Source of the DNA: Burkholderia stabilis
Lineage (GTDB): Bacteria > Pseudomonadota > Gammaproteobacteria > Burkholderiales > Burkholderiaceae
DNA: 64,000 bases
Direction: 5' to 3'
Assembly: GCF_001742165.1 (NCBI RefSeq)
Contig: NZ_CP016444.1
Location: 558,001-622,000, forward strand
The number at the start of each line of letters is the position of its first letter. Position 1 is the stretch's first letter. Below are positions 1 to 10,723 of this stretch, piece after piece. The notes under the pieces are model-generated. The model worked only from the letters and a program-made list of their open reading frames with translations, did no database searches and was not told where the DNA came from. The translations under genes were made by a program, and so were the position numbers.

Positions 1-44
1 GATGCCATTTATCACCCGCAGTTTTGACGAAGAGTTGCCGAATC

Positions 45-1736
45 ATGTCTGCCATCCGATCGCCATTCTGGCCCGCGCATCTGGCCGCGCATCAGGTGCC
101 GCCCGCGACCAACCTGTTTCGTCACGTGGAGGCCGCGGCGGCGCGTCATCCCGACAAGCCGTTCATTCTTTTCTATGACACGCCGGTCTCGTTCGCGCGC
201 TTCCAGCGTGAAGCCGAGCACGTGGCAGGCTTCCTGCAGCAACGGTGCGGGGTGAAAGCGGGTGACCGCGTGCTGCTGTACATGCAGAACAGCCCGCAAT
301 GGATGATCGCGTACTACGGCATCCTGCGTGCGAACGCGGTGGTCGTTCCGGTCAATCCGATGAACATGACCGACGAGCTGGCGCATTACATCGAGGATAG
401 CGGTGCGAGCACGGCGTTCGTCGCGCAGGACCTGTATCCGCGCATCGCGCCGCTCGTGGGCGGCGCGAGTGGCCTCGCGAACGTCGTCGTGGCGACGTAT
501 GGCGACTACGTGGCGCAACCTTCGGCCGTCGCGTTGCCCGATTTCGTGGCTGCGCCGCGCCACGTCGACGGGCCGGGCGTGGTCCACTGGCGCGATGCGC
601 TCGCTGCGGAACTGGCGCCGGGCGAACTGACGGCGGGCCCGGACGACATCTGCCTGATGCCCTACACGTCCGGCACGACGGGCAAGCCGAAAGGCTGCGT
701 GCATACGCATCGAAGCGTCATGTGTACGGCGGCGGGCTTCGTCGACTGGTTCGACGATCCTGAAGACGCGATCCACCTGGCGGTGCTGCCGCTGTTCCAT
801 GTCACCGGCATGCAGGGCGGGCTGAACGGCCCGCTGTACCGCGGGTCGACCGTCGTCGTGCTGCCGAGATGGGACCGCGATGCCGCGGGCCGCGCGATCG
901 GCCGCAACCGCGTATCGGTATGGCAGTCGATCTCGACGATGATGGTGGATTTCCTGTCGAATCCGAACTTGCAGGAATACGACCTGTCGAGCCTGCGCTC
1001 GTTGCGCGGCGGTGGCGCGGCAATGCCGGACGCGATCGCCCGGAAGCTCAAGGACGCGGTCGGGCTCGATTACGTCGAAGGCTACGGGATGTCGGAAACG
1101 ATTGCCGCGACGCACATCAATCCGCCGGCACGCCCCAAGCCGCAGTGTCTCGGCATTCCGGTGTTCGACGTCGATGCGCGGATCGTCGATCCGATTACGT
1201 TCCAGCCGGTGCCGCAAGGGGAGGTGGGCGAGATCGTCATGAATGCGCCGCAACTGATGCAAGGGTACTGGCGCAATCCGGATGCTACGAGGGACGCGTT
1301 CGTCGAGATCGACGGCAAGCGCTTCCTGCGCACCGGCGACCTCGGCCGCGTCGATGCGGACGGCTATTTCTTCATGGCCGACCGGCTGAAGCGGATGATC
1401 AACGCATCGGGCTACAAGGTGTGGCCGGCCGAAGTCGAGACGATGATGTACCGCCATCCGGCGATCAAGGAAGTGTGCGTGATCGGCACGCGCAGCGCGC
1501 ATCGAGGCGAGACCGTCAAGGCATTCGTCGTGCTGGACCCGGCATACCCCGACGGGGTGACGCCCGACGACGTGATTGCATGGGTGCGCGATCATATGGC
1601 GTCCTACAAGGTTCCGCGAATCGTCGAATTCGTCGATGCGCTGCCGAAATCCGGATCCGGGAAGATCATGTGGCGGGAACTGCAGGAAAGGGAAGAGGCC
1701 GCGACAGCCGCGGCTCAAGGCAACGCAGTGGTGTGA
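45..1736 (+). CDS. AMP-forming acyl-CoA ligase (class I adenylate-forming enzyme)
   Basis: Activates a carboxylic acid to its acyl-adenylate and then to the CoA thioester in the cytoplasm. The 563-residue length fits medium/long-chain acyl-CoA synthetases. The Thr/Ser/Gly-rich phosphate loop YTSGTTGKPKG is near residues 207-217, the GYGMSET adenine motif near 346 and RTGDLG near 429. The C-terminal PKSGSGK with the catalytic lysine is near 535. I chose the ATG at 45 over an upstream TTG at 24 because the TTG adds seven uninformative residues. The acid is not identifiable; the nearby catabolic genes would fit a fatty, alicyclic or aromatic acid, but that is inference. Transcription probably ends in the hairpins just downstream. 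Confidence 0.93.
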   Translation: MSAIRSPFWPAHLAAHQVPPATNLFRHVEAAAARHPDKPFILFYDTPVSFARFQREAEHVAGFLQQRCGVKAGDRVLLYMQNSPQWMIAYYGILRANAVVVPVNPMNMTDELAHYIEDSGASTAFVAQDLYPRIAPLVGGASGLANVVVATYGDYVAQPSAVALPDFVAAPRHVDGPGVVHWRDALAAELAPGELTAGPDDICLMPYTSGTTGKPKGCVHTHRSVMCTAAGFVDWFDDPEDAIHLAVLPLFHVTGMQGGLNGPLYRGSTVVVLPRWDRDAAGRAIGRNRVSVWQSISTMMVDFLSNPNLQEYDLSSLRSLRGGGAAMPDAIARKLKDAVGLDYVEGYGMSETIAATHINPPARPKPQCLGIPVFDVDARIVDPITFQPVPQGEVGEIVMNAPQLMQGYWRNPDATRDAFVEIDGKRFLRTGDLGRVDADGYFFMADRLKRMINASGYKVWPAEVETMMYRHPAIKEVCVIGTRSAHRGETVKAFVVLDPAYPDGVTPDDVIAWVRDHMASYKVPRIVEFVDALPKSGSGKIMWRELQEREEAATAAAQGNAVV

Positions 1737-1744
1737 CTGACCCG

Positions 1745-1797
1745 CGACGCGTTACGCGTCGACCTGGATGAAGCAGCCATGAGGGAAGTTCCTCATG
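1745..1797 (+). terminator. Tandem hairpins after the acyl-CoA ligase gene
   Basis: Two perfect 7-base stems follow the stop codon. CGACGCG pairs with CGCGTCG around TTA (1745-1761), and CATGAGG pairs with CCTCATG around six bases (1778-1797). The second is followed by a moderately T-rich stretch, so it may be an intrinsic terminator, though the T tract is weak. Confidence 0.45.
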
Positions 1798-1952
1798 TGT
1801 TGCGTTGATTTTATGTTTGTCATGACGACCTATCATTGTTAATGTGAACTACCAATCGGACGGCCCGGTTTGCGAAGTCGTCCGATCGGGTCGGTCACTG
1901 TTATCGAAGGGTTCCCTGCGCGGGAGCCGGACATGGTGTACGGAGAAAGAGA

Positions 1953-2684
1953 ATGAGGAACGATTCATACAAGGTCATGCGCTTCACGGCATGGAGCGCG
2001 ATCATCGGCGGCCTGCTGGCCTACGCGAACGTCGGGCTGGTATCGATGGTGGCCGGCACGGATATGGGCATGTTGCTGCACGGTGCGACCATGCTGAGCT
2101 TGCCGTCCGACATGCGCGACCTGTTTCGCTTGTCGATGCTGGCCGACGTGTTCGGCTTCTATCTCGCGGTGCTCGTGATCGGCGGGTACTTCCTGCACAC
2201 CTTCAAGGATGAACTCGGCTCGCTGGGTTACATGATCGCGTTCGGGATCGGGGCGTATGCGGTGCTCGGCATCACGGGCGCGGCACTGCAGTTGTCGGTG
2301 CTCAATCCGCTGGCGCAAATGTATGCGGGCGGAGACGACGCAACGAGGGCCGCCGCCGCGGCAGCATGGACGACGGTCGCCAACGGCACGCAAAATGGGT
2401 TGTGGTGGACCGAAGGCCCGCTGGTGTTCTTCTGGGCGCCGATCGTCGCCAATCAGCTGAAAAAATCCGGTTGGAACGGGTCATTCTTGCTGAAGATCGT
2501 TGCATGGTTTTTCGCGGTCATTTTTGTGTCCGGATTCTTTCCGGAATACGAAGCCGTGACGGGTGTGAGCGAGATCGTCGTCGTCCTCCTGTTGCCGTTG
2601 TGGATGGTGTGGTTCGGCTTGCAGTTGCTTCGCCGCGCACGAAAAGTTCCGGCACGCGTGCAAGGTGCTGGCGCGATCGCCTGA
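1953..2684 (+). CDS. Six-helix integral membrane protein of unknown function
   Basis: I do not recognise the family. The 243-residue protein has about six hydrophobic helices (roughly residues 11-31, 58-80, 88-112, 140-163, 172-193 and 200-222), a short basic N terminus and a basic C-terminal tail, so it should sit in the inner membrane. The ATG at 1953 follows a clear GGAG ribosome-binding site. The EthD-like gene starts 36 bases downstream on the same strand and is probably co-transcribed. No catalytic motif is visible. It could be a small transporter or a sensor-like membrane protein. Confidence 0.8.
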   Translation: MRNDSYKVMRFTAWSAIIGGLLAYANVGLVSMVAGTDMGMLLHGATMLSLPSDMRDLFRLSMLADVFGFYLAVLVIGGYFLHTFKDELGSLGYMIAFGIGAYAVLGITGAALQLSVLNPLAQMYAGGDDATRAAAAAAWTTVANGTQNGLWWTEGPLVFFWAPIVANQLKKSGWNGSFLLKIVAWFFAVIFVSGFFPEYEAVTGVSEIVVVLLLPLWMVWFGLQLLRRARKVPARVQGAGAIA

Positions 2685-2720
2685 TGCAACGCTCGAACAC
2701 ATCTCAATGGAGGACTGGAT

Positions 2721-3017
2721 ATGTCTACCTTGATCGTGAGCTACCCACGCACGGAAGGAGCGACCTTCGACCGCGAGTATTACCTCTCGAAGCATGGTCA
2801 ACTCGTCGGCACGGCGTGGAGCAAGTTCGGTCTGCAATCTGCCGAATTCCTGTTTCCGTCATCGACCCGGCAACCCTTCGTTTGCGTGGCGATACTGCGT
2901 TTCGGCGATCAGGCAGGAATCGATATGGCGCTCTCTTCCGGTGAAACTCGCGAGGTGATGAGCGACGTGAAGAATTTCACCGATATCACGCCGACGATTT
3001 TCCGCGCGGACGACTGA
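2721..3017 (+). CDS. EthD-like dimeric alpha-beta barrel protein
   Basis: A 98-residue cytoplasmic protein with the EthD-family pattern: an N-terminal beta strand, then FDREYYLSKHG near residues 13-23, whose Tyr-Tyr-x-x-x-His segment is typical of EthD. Members form ferredoxin-like dimers and are often encoded with oxygenases or degradation enzymes; their biochemical role is poorly defined. It follows the membrane protein closely with an AATGGAGG ribosome-binding site, and pntA begins about 90 bases later. The assignment rests on the motif and length alone. Confidence 0.8.
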   Translation: MSTLIVSYPRTEGATFDREYYLSKHGQLVGTAWSKFGLQSAEFLFPSSTRQPFVCVAILRFGDQAGIDMALSSGETREVMSDVKNFTDITPTIFRADD

Positions 3018-3104
3018 CAGGTCGTTCGGTTGGCCGACTTCGTCATTGCCATCGGGCCTGCGATCCATGCGATGAACGATACCCTCTGATCAACAGAACT
3101 GCTG

Positions 3105-4702
3105 ATGAAATTGAAGATTGGGATTCCTCTGGAGACGGCCACCGGCGAACGGCGCGTAGCGACCGTACCCGAAGTGGTCGAGAAGCTGAGCAGGCTGGGG
3201 TTTTCGGTTGCCGTTCAAAGCGGCGCCGGGGCCGGCGCGAACTTTGACGACGACGCATACCGCGCGGCCGGCGCGAGCGTCGTCGCGACAGCGGCCGAGC
3301 TCTGGTCCGGCAGCGACATCGTGTTCAAGGTGCGCCCGCCGACCGGCGACGAAGTGGCGCTGATGCGCGAGGGCGGCATGCTGATCGGCTTCGTCTGGCC
3401 GGCGCAGCACCCCGAACTGATGCAGCAGCTGGCCGCCAGGCGCGCCACCGTGCTGGCGATCGATTCGCTGCCGCGCACGCTGTCGCGCGCGCAGAAAATG
3501 GATGCGCTCACGTCGATGGCCGGTATCAGCGGCTACCGCGCGGTGATCGAGGCCGCGCATGCGTTCGGCCGCTTCCTGAACGGCCAGGTCACGGCGGCCG
3601 GCAAGGTCCCGCCGGCCAAGGTGTTCATCGCCGGTGCCGGCGTGGCCGGCCTCGCCGCGATCGGCACGGCAGCCAGCCTCGGCGCGATCGTACGCGCCAA
3701 CGACACGCGTGCGGAAGTGGCCGATCAGGTCAAGTCGCTGGGCGGCGAGTTCGTCAAGGTCGACTACGAAGAGGAGGGCTCGGGCGGCGGCGGTTACGCG
3801 AAGGTGATGAGCGAAGGCTTCCAGCAGGCGCAGCGCGCGATGTACGCGCAGCAGGCGAAGGACGCCGACATCATCATCACGACCGCGCTGATCCCCGGCA
3901 AGCCCGCGCCGAAGCTGATCACCGCCGAGATGGTGCAGTCGATGAAGCCCGGCAGCGTGATCGTCGACATGGCCGCCGAACAGGGCGGCAACTGCGAACT
4001 CACGGTGCCCGGCGAGGCGGTCGTGCGCCACGGCGTGACGATCGTCGGCTACACGGATCTCGCGTCGCGCCTGTCGCGGCAGTCGTCCACGCTGTATGCG
4101 ACCAACCTGCTGCGCGTGGTCGAGGAGCTGTGCAAGGGCAAGGACGGCTCGATCAACGTCGACTTCGACGACGACGCGATCCGCGGCCTGACCGTCATCA
4201 AGGAAGGCAACGTTACGTGGCCGCCGCCGCCGGTCAAGCAGGCGGTCGTCGCGCCCAAGCCGCAGGCGGTGCCCGCAGTGGTCGCGCCTGCGAAATCCAA
4301 GGGCCACGGCCACAGCGGCGAGCCGATGTCGGCCAAGGCGCTCGCGATCACGTTCGCGTTCGGCGCGCTGGCTTTCCTGTTCGTCGGCCAATACGCGCCG
4401 GCGAGCTTCCTGTCGCACTTCACGGTGTTCGTGCTCGCGTGCTTCGTCGGCTACATGGTGATCTGGAACGTCACGCCGTCTCTGCACACGCCGCTGATGA
4501 GCGTGACCAACGCGATCTCGTCGATCATCGCGATCGGCGCGCTCGTGCAGGTCGCACCGCCCTCGGTGAACTGGCCAACGCGGGCGATCGCCCGTCCGGG
4601 CTGATCCTCGGCCTGGCGGTGGGCGCGCTGACGCTCACGGCCGTCAACATGTTCGGTGGCTTCGCGGTCACGCGACGCATGCTGGCGATGTTCCGCAAAT
4701 AA
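3105..4702 (+). pseudogene. pntA: NAD(P) transhydrogenase subunit alpha, frameshifted near its C terminus
   Basis: PntA holds the NAD(H)-binding domain and the first membrane helices of the proton-translocating transhydrogenase, which makes NADPH from NADH. The frame from ATG 3105 gives a normal N-terminal domain and three helices, then reaches a stop at 4604 after a non-homologous tail. The missing last helix and the family-typical ending [16 protein letters not shown] continue in the next frame to a stop at 4702. Restoring one base around 4555-4566 (ACCGCCCTCGG) joins both parts into about 532 residues. pntB follows after 13 bases and is intact. The lesion could be a real one-base deletion or a sequence error. 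As read, the subunit loses its fourth helix and would probably not assemble. Confidence 0.9.
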
Positions 4703-4715
4703 GGGGACGACAACC

Positions 4716-6128
4716 ATGACTTCAAACCTGACTACCGTCTCCTATATCGGCGCCGCGATCCTGTTCATCCTCAGCCTCGGCGGCCTCGCCAACCCTGAAA
4801 CCGCGCGTCGCGGCAACCTGCTCGGCATGATCGGCATGCTGATCGCGGTGCTGGCCACCGTGGCCGGTCCGCGCGTGTCGGCCGCGGGCATTCCGTACGT
4901 GGTCGCGGCACTGGCCGTCGGCGGCGCCGTCGGCCTGTACGCCGCGAAGAAGGTGCAGATGACGCAGATGCCGGAACTGGTCGCGCTGATGCACAGCCTG
5001 GTCGGTCTGGCGGCCTGCCTCGTGGGTTTCGCGAGCTACATCGACACGTCGCTGCAGTTCAGCGGCGCCGAGAAGGCCATCCACGAAGTGGAGATCTACG
5101 TCGGCATCCTGATCGGCGCCATCACCTTCGCGGGCTCGATCATCGCGTTCGGCAAGCTGTCGGGCAAGATCGGCGGCAAGCCGCTGCTGCTGCCGGCGCG
5201 GCACTGGATGAACCTGGCCGCGCTGCTGATCGTGATCTACTTCTGCCGCGCGTTCCTGCATGCGGAAAGCATCCAGGACGGCATGTTGCCGCTCGTCGTG
5301 ATGACGGTGATCTCGCTGCTGTTCGGCGTGCACATGGTGATGGCGATTGGCGGCGCGGACATGCCGGTCGTCGTATCGATGCTCAACAGCTACTCGGGCT
5401 GGGCGGCGGCGGCCACCGGCTTCATGCTCGGCAACGACCTGCTGATCGTGATCGGCGCGCTGGTCGGCTCGTCGGGTGCGATCCTGTCATACATCATGTG
5501 CCGCGCGATGAACCGCAACTTCATCAGCGTGATCGCGGGCGGCTTCGGCAGCGGCGCAGGCGCTCCGGCGGCAGCCGGCGGCGGCGCGCAGCCGGCCGGC
5601 GAGGCGGTCGCGGTGAGCGCGGCGGAAACGGCCGAGCTGCTGCGCGAGGCGAAGCGCGTGATCATCGTACCCGGCTATGGGATGGCGGTGGCGCAGGCCC
5701 AGCACACGGTGTTCGAACTGACGAAGCTGCTGCGCGAGAAGGGCGTCGACGTCCGTTTCGCGATTCACCCGGTCGCGGGCCGCATGCCGGGCCACATGAA
5801 CGTGCTGCTGGCCGAAGCGAAGGTGCCGTACGACATCGTGCTGGAAATGGACGAGATCAACGGCGACTTCCCCGAAGCCGACGTGTCGATGGTGATCGGC
5901 GCGAACGACATCGTGAACCCGGCCGCGCAGGACGACCCGACGAGCCCGATCGCCGGCATGCCGGTGCTGGAAGTGTGGAAGGCGAAGACGTCGATCGTGA
6001 TGAAGCGCAGCATGGCTTCGGGCTATGCAGGCGTCGACAATCCGCTGTTCTACAAGGACAACAACCGCATGTTGTTCGGCGACGCGAAGTCGATGCTCGG
6101 CGAGGTTTTCGGCATGCTCGCGATCTGA
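4716..6128 (+). CDS. pntB: NAD(P) transhydrogenase subunit beta
   Basis: The 470-residue beta subunit supplies most of the proton channel and the NADP(H)-binding domain III of the inner-membrane transhydrogenase. Multiple hydrophobic helices fill residues 1-265. A short Ala/Gly/Pro linker leads to domain III, with the nucleotide-binding [11 protein letters not shown], the conserved [14 protein letters not shown] and [11 protein letters not shown] segments, and [16 protein letters not shown] near the end. The ATG at 4716 follows AAGGGGACGACAACC. It is intact, in contrast to the frameshifted pntA 13 bases upstream. A hairpin follows the gene. Confidence 0.96.
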   Translation: MTSNLTTVSYIGAAILFILSLGGLANPETARRGNLLGMIGMLIAVLATVAGPRVSAAGIPYVVAALAVGGAVGLYAAKKVQMTQMPELVALMHSLVGLAACLVGFASYIDTSLQFSGAEKAIHEVEIYVGILIGAITFAGSIIAFGKLSGKIGGKPLLLPARHWMNLAALLIVIYFCRAFLHAESIQDGMLPLVVMTVISLLFGVHMVMAIGGADMPVVVSMLNSYSGWAAAATGFMLGNDLLIVIGALVGSSGAILSYIMCRAMNRNFISVIAGGFGSGAGAPAAAGGGAQPAGEAVAVSAAETAELLREAKRVIIVPGYGMAVAQAQHTVFELTKLLREKGVDVRFAIHPVAGRMPGHMNVLLAEAKVPYDIVLEMDEINGDFPEADVSMVIGANDIVNPAAQDDPTSPIAGMPVLEVWKAKTSIVMKRSMASGYAGVDNPLFYKDNNRMLFGDAKSMLGEVFGMLAI

Positions 6129-6150
6129 TCAGCTCATCGAATTATTTATC

Positions 6151-6174
6151 GGGTATCCCGGAATCGGGATGCCC
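6151..6174 (+). terminator. Hairpin between pntB and the HiPIP gene
   Basis: GGGTATCCCG pairs with CGGGATGCCC (one T-G wobble) around a GAAT tetraloop, 22 bases after the pntB stop and 28 before the next ATG. There is no strong T tract, so it may only partly terminate transcription or stabilise the mRNA end. Confidence 0.55.
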
Positions 6175-6202
6175 CGCCATTTCACAATAAAGGAATATTT
6201 GC

Positions 6203-6514
6203 ATGATCAAGTCCCGCCGGAATTTTATGATCACGTCCGCAGGCATTGCTTCGGGACTCGCGCTGTCACGCGTTGCGTTTGCAGATGCAGCCAAGGTGTC
6301 GGAAACCGATGCGACGGCGGTCGCACTGGGCTACTTGACCGACGCGACCCGCGTGAACAAGGCGAAGTATTCGAAGTATGCAGCGGGGGAGGACTGTCGG
6401 AACTGCACGTTATACCAGGGGAAACCGAATGATCCGTTTGCCCCGTGCCCGATTTTCGGCGGCAAGCAGGTTGCGGCCAAGGGCTGGTGCAGTGCGTATA
6501 GCAAAAGAGCTTGA
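6203..6514 (+). CDS. High-potential iron-sulfur protein (HiPIP)
   Basis: A 103-residue periplasmic one-electron carrier with a single 4Fe-4S cluster. The N terminus has a Tat signal (SRRNFM at residues 4-9, a hydrophobic stretch, then an Ala-rich cleavage region near residue 27). The mature part carries exactly four cysteines in HiPIP order: Cys65, Cys68, Cys82 and Cys96, with the usual GEDCRNC and KGWCSAY contexts. HiPIPs pass electrons between the bc1 complex or dehydrogenases and terminal acceptors. The two triheme cytochromes elsewhere in the window are possible partners, but nothing here proves it. Confidence 0.95.
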   Translation: MIKSRRNFMITSAGIASGLALSRVAFADAAKVSETDATAVALGYLTDATRVNKAKYSKYAAGEDCRNCTLYQGKPNDPFAPCPIFGGKQVAAKGWCSAYSKRA

Positions 6515-6584
6515 TGTCTCGAAGGCTGTATTCCCGCGTAAATCATGTGGATGCTGCATATCGTTGCGTGCCTCCACATAGTAA

Positions 6585-7577
<993 letters not shown>

Positions 7578-8127
7578 GCACGCGCGGGCCAGGCGGCTAA
7601 CGGAGGGAACGCGCATCGGTCAAATGCGCCGATGCCACGTGCGAACAAGCGTACTCGGCGTCAGCTATGCGCTGCGTCTGATCGGTACAGCGGCACGCAG
7701 CAATCGGCTCCGCCCGGCTTGCGTGCCGAAGTCGCGTTCATAATTGACGGAGATGTCGGGAGCGCGTGCCGGGGACATGCGGTAACAAGACACGTTGGCG
7801 CCCCGGCTCAATGGGCCGTGACGGCACGGCGGTGTCCCGCCATGCGCGTCGAGTCGAATCCGGGATTCGTTATCTGCGCACCGCTGCGAAGCATTGCAGC
7901 AATCGGTATTTTGCGCGCAGTCCCGGGTGGCTAAGATCACCCCCTCGGGCGGACGCCCATATCGTCAACCGGTCCGCCCGCCCCCGAATCATGGACAACC
8001 GCACGGACTTCCCTCCGCTCGTTTCGCTGCCGGAAAGCCGGCATCGCCCCCTCCCGGTGCGCGCGTTCGCCGGTCCGGCGTTGCGCGCCGGGACGGTCGC
8101 GCCTGTCCCCAGGCCACCGAGGCAACG
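7578..8127. other. Intergenic region, 550 bases, no gene recognised
   Basis: No convincing coding sequence on either strand. It separates the transhydrogenase/HiPIP group from the sulfur-acquisition island and presumably holds the promoter of the luciferase-like monooxygenase operon. The shared sulfur promoter element found at 11.9 and 16.8 kb was not found here by eye. Confidence 0.6.
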
Positions 8128-9204
8128 ATGACGCAAGCGGCCGAAGACGTGTGCATCACGCGGATCAGCTTCCTGACACCCGGCAACTATGCGGCGGACG
8201 ATCCGTTGCCGGGCCTCGAGCAGACGCTCGAGCTGTTCCGGATCGGCGAGGCGCTCGGCTACGACTGTGCGTGGGTGCGTCAACGCCATCTCGAGCGGGC
8301 CGTGTCGTCGGCGGCGACGTTTCTTGCAGCGGCGAGCCAGCATACGACCCGGATCGGGCTCGGCGCGGCCGTGATCCAGATGGGTTACGAGAATCCGTTC
8401 CGGCTGGCCGAGGATCTGGCGACCGTCGACATCCTGTCGCGCGGCCGCCTGAACGTCGGGCTCAGCGCGGGTGCGCCGCCCCACGGCGCGTTGCTCGGCG
8501 ACAGGTTGTTCGACGGCGCGCCGGAACAGATCGACTTTTCGCACGCGCGCGTCGCACGGCTGCGCGCGAACCTGACGGGTGAACTGCTCGGCGACGAACA
8601 GTGTTTCGTCGAATCGCCGGCCGGGCGTGAACGGCCGCGCGTGATGCCGTATGCGCCCGGGCTGACGCAGCGGCTCTGGTATGGCGGCGGCTCGTTGCGT
8701 TCGGCCGAATGGGCCGGCCGCAACGGCTTCAACCTGCTGATCGGCAATCTGAACTTCGGCGAGCGCTCGGACGATTTCTTCGACACGCAGCGCGGTCACA
8801 TCGACACGTTTCGGGCGAACTGGCGCGGCGCGCATCCGCCGCGCATCGCGCTCGGGCGCGTGATCGTACCGACCGACAGCGCGGATCGGGTCAGCCGCCG
8901 ACGCTATCGCGCGTTCGCCGCGCAACGCGTCGAGCGTACGCGCGGCCCGCAAGGCCCGCGTCGCACCCTGTATGCGCAGGACCTGGTCGGCAGCGCCGCG
9001 GAAATCGCCGAGCGTCTGCTTGCGGACCCGGTCGTCCGGCAGATCGGCGAGTTACGCCTGGAGTTGCCGTACGACTTCGCCCCCGACGAGTACGAGCAGA
9101 TCCTGACCGACTTCATGCTGCACGTCGCGCCGTGTCTAGGCGGACAGGGCGTGCGAAGCGTGGCGTCGCCTCCCGAACTGCCTGCGTCGGGGGCGCGATC
9201 GTGA
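8128..9204 (+). CDS. Luciferase-like (LLM class) flavin-dependent monooxygenase
   Basis: A 358-residue bacterial-luciferase-fold protein that should use reduced FMN and oxygen. The family pattern is visible in TLELFRIGEALGYDCAWVRQRH (first beta-alpha unit), IGLGAAVIQMGYENPFRLAEDLATVD and LSRGRLNVGLSAGAP. Its start at 8128 gives the natural N terminus; upstream sequence in frame is not family-like. Its GTGA stop overlaps the start of the ABC ATPase gene, so the two are translationally coupled. LLM enzymes are common in sulfonate and organosulfur desulfonation, and the neighbours (SfnB-like and DmoA-like enzymes) support that role. The exact substrate is not known. Confidence 0.88.
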   Translation: MTQAAEDVCITRISFLTPGNYAADDPLPGLEQTLELFRIGEALGYDCAWVRQRHLERAVSSAATFLAAASQHTTRIGLGAAVIQMGYENPFRLAEDLATVDILSRGRLNVGLSAGAPPHGALLGDRLFDGAPEQIDFSHARVARLRANLTGELLGDEQCFVESPAGRERPRVMPYAPGLTQRLWYGGGSLRSAEWAGRNGFNLLIGNLNFGERSDDFFDTQRGHIDTFRANWRGAHPPRIALGRVIVPTDSADRVSRRRYRAFAAQRVERTRGPQGPRRTLYAQDLVGSAAEIAERLLADPVVRQIGELRLELPYDFAPDEYEQILTDFMLHVAPCLGGQGVRSVASPPELPASGARS

Positions 9205-10709
9205 ACGGCGTCTCTGCGCATCGAGCGCAACGATCGCCGTCGTCGCCCGTGCTGAGCGCTGCCGGCATCGCGAAGCGGTTCGACGCGACCGTCGCGCTGG
9301 CGTCGCTCGACCTGTCGATCGCGGCCGGTGAAGTCGTCGCGCTGATGGGCGCGAACGGCGCGGGCAAATCGACCTTCGTGAAGATCCTGAGCGGCGTGAT
9401 CCGGCCCGATGGCGGCACGCTGACGCTGCGCGGCGCGCCTTATCGGCCGGCTTCGCCGCACGCGGCGAAGCGGCTCGGCGTCGCCACCGTGCACCAGTCG
9501 GTTGCCGACGCCGTCGTGCCGACGCTGTCGATCGCCGACAACCTGTTGCTCGACCGGCTGTGCGATCCGGCCTCGCCGTGGCGCGCAACGCCGGCCGCGC
9601 GGCGCGCCGCGGCACAACCGCTCGCCGGGCGCGTCGGGCTCGACGCCGACGTGTCGGCGCCGCTTGCGTCGCTGTCGCTGGCCGATCAGCAGCGCGTGAC
9701 CCTGGCGCGCGCGCTCGCCGCGCAGCCCGGCCTGCTGATTCTCGACGAGCCGACCGCGAGCCTGTCCGCGCCGGAAGCGCAGCGGCTCTTCGCACTGCTG
9801 GACGTATTGCGCGACGACGGTGTCGCCATCCTGCTGGTGTCGCACCGGCTCGGCGACTTGCGCCGCATCGCCGATCGCGTCGCGATCGTCCGCGACGGCC
9901 GGATCGTCGCCGACCTGGCCGCGCCGGTCGATTTCGATGCCGCCGTGGAAACGATGATCGGGCGGCCGTTGCCGAAAGCGCGCGCGGCGGATGCGGGCCG
10001 CGTCGCCTCGTCGCCCGACGCCGGCCTCGGCCTGCGGAACTTCCGGCTCACACCGGCCAGCGCGCCGTTCGATCTCGACGTCCGGCGCGGGGAGATCGTC
10101 GCGATCGCGGGCCCGGTCGGCGGCGGCAAGTCGCGCCTGGCCAGCGCGATCTTCGGCGCTGCGCGCCCGGCCGCCGGCGAGATGACGCTCGACGGCCGGC
10201 CGTGGCGGCCGCGCTCACCGGCCGACGCCATTCGGGCCGGCGTGTTCCTGGCCGGCGAGGACCGCTGGCGCTCGTCGCTGTTTCCTGACAGCGTGCCGTT
10301 CGCGTCGATCGCCGGCACGATCAGCTTTCCGTTCCTGTCGCGCTGGTTTGCCGGCGGCGCGGTGCGGCCGGCCCGCGAACGCGCGGCCGCCGCGGCGGCG
10401 ATCGCTGCCTTCGGCATCCGCTGCACGGGCCCGGACGACCGGCTCGCGCACCTGTCCGGCGGGAACCAGCAGAAAGTCGTGCTCGCGCGCTGGCACGCGG
10501 AACGCGCGCGGCTGTTGCTGCTCGACGAACCGTTTCAGGGCATCGACGCCGGCGCGCGCGCCGATATCGTCGATACGTTGCGGCGTCACGCGCATGAGCG
10601 CGCGACGCTCGTGTTCGTCAGCGATCTCGAAGAGGCGGCCGAAATCGCGGATCGCATCGTGCGGTTCGATCGCGCCACGCTCGACTCTCCGCTTCCGTCT
10701 TCCTCCTGA
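9201..10709 (+). CDS. ABC transporter ATP-binding protein, RbsA-type (two ATPase domains)
   Basis: A 502-residue fused double ATPase for a carbohydrate-type (CUT2) importer. Domain 1 has Walker A GANGAGKS at residues 50-57 and Walker B LLILDEPTA. Domain 2 has GPVGGGKS, the signature LSGGNQQKV and LLLLDEPF. Domain 1 has the family's unusual signature LSLADQQ in place of LSGGQ. The second Walker A keeps its lysine, which is often lost in RbsA-like proteins. The GTG at 9201 overlaps the preceding stop and is the only start that gives a family-like N terminus. It has only five Met/Cys beyond the start, a low number that fits expression under sulfur limitation. The permease gene begins 14 bases downstream. 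Confidence 0.92.
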   Translation: MNGVSAHRAQRSPSSPVLSAAGIAKRFDATVALASLDLSIAAGEVVALMGANGAGKSTFVKILSGVIRPDGGTLTLRGAPYRPASPHAAKRLGVATVHQSVADAVVPTLSIADNLLLDRLCDPASPWRATPAARRAAAQPLAGRVGLDADVSAPLASLSLADQQRVTLARALAAQPGLLILDEPTASLSAPEAQRLFALLDVLRDDGVAILLVSHRLGDLRRIADRVAIVRDGRIVADLAAPVDFDAAVETMIGRPLPKARAADAGRVASSPDAGLGLRNFRLTPASAPFDLDVRRGEIVAIAGPVGGGKSRLASAIFGAARPAAGEMTLDGRPWRPRSPADAIRAGVFLAGEDRWRSSLFPDSVPFASIAGTISFPFLSRWFAGGAVRPARERAAAAAAIAAFGIRCTGPDDRLAHLSGGNQQKVVLARWHAERARLLLLDEPFQGIDAGARADIVDTLRRHAHERATLVFVSDLEEAAEIADRIVRFDRATLDSPLPSSS

Positions 10710-10723
10710 GTGACCGTGCCTCC

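Noticed and set aside
12..1718. Long antisense frame opposite the acyl-CoA ligase gene
   Set aside because: Arg/His-rich composition, no motif, and full overlap with a clear enzyme gene.
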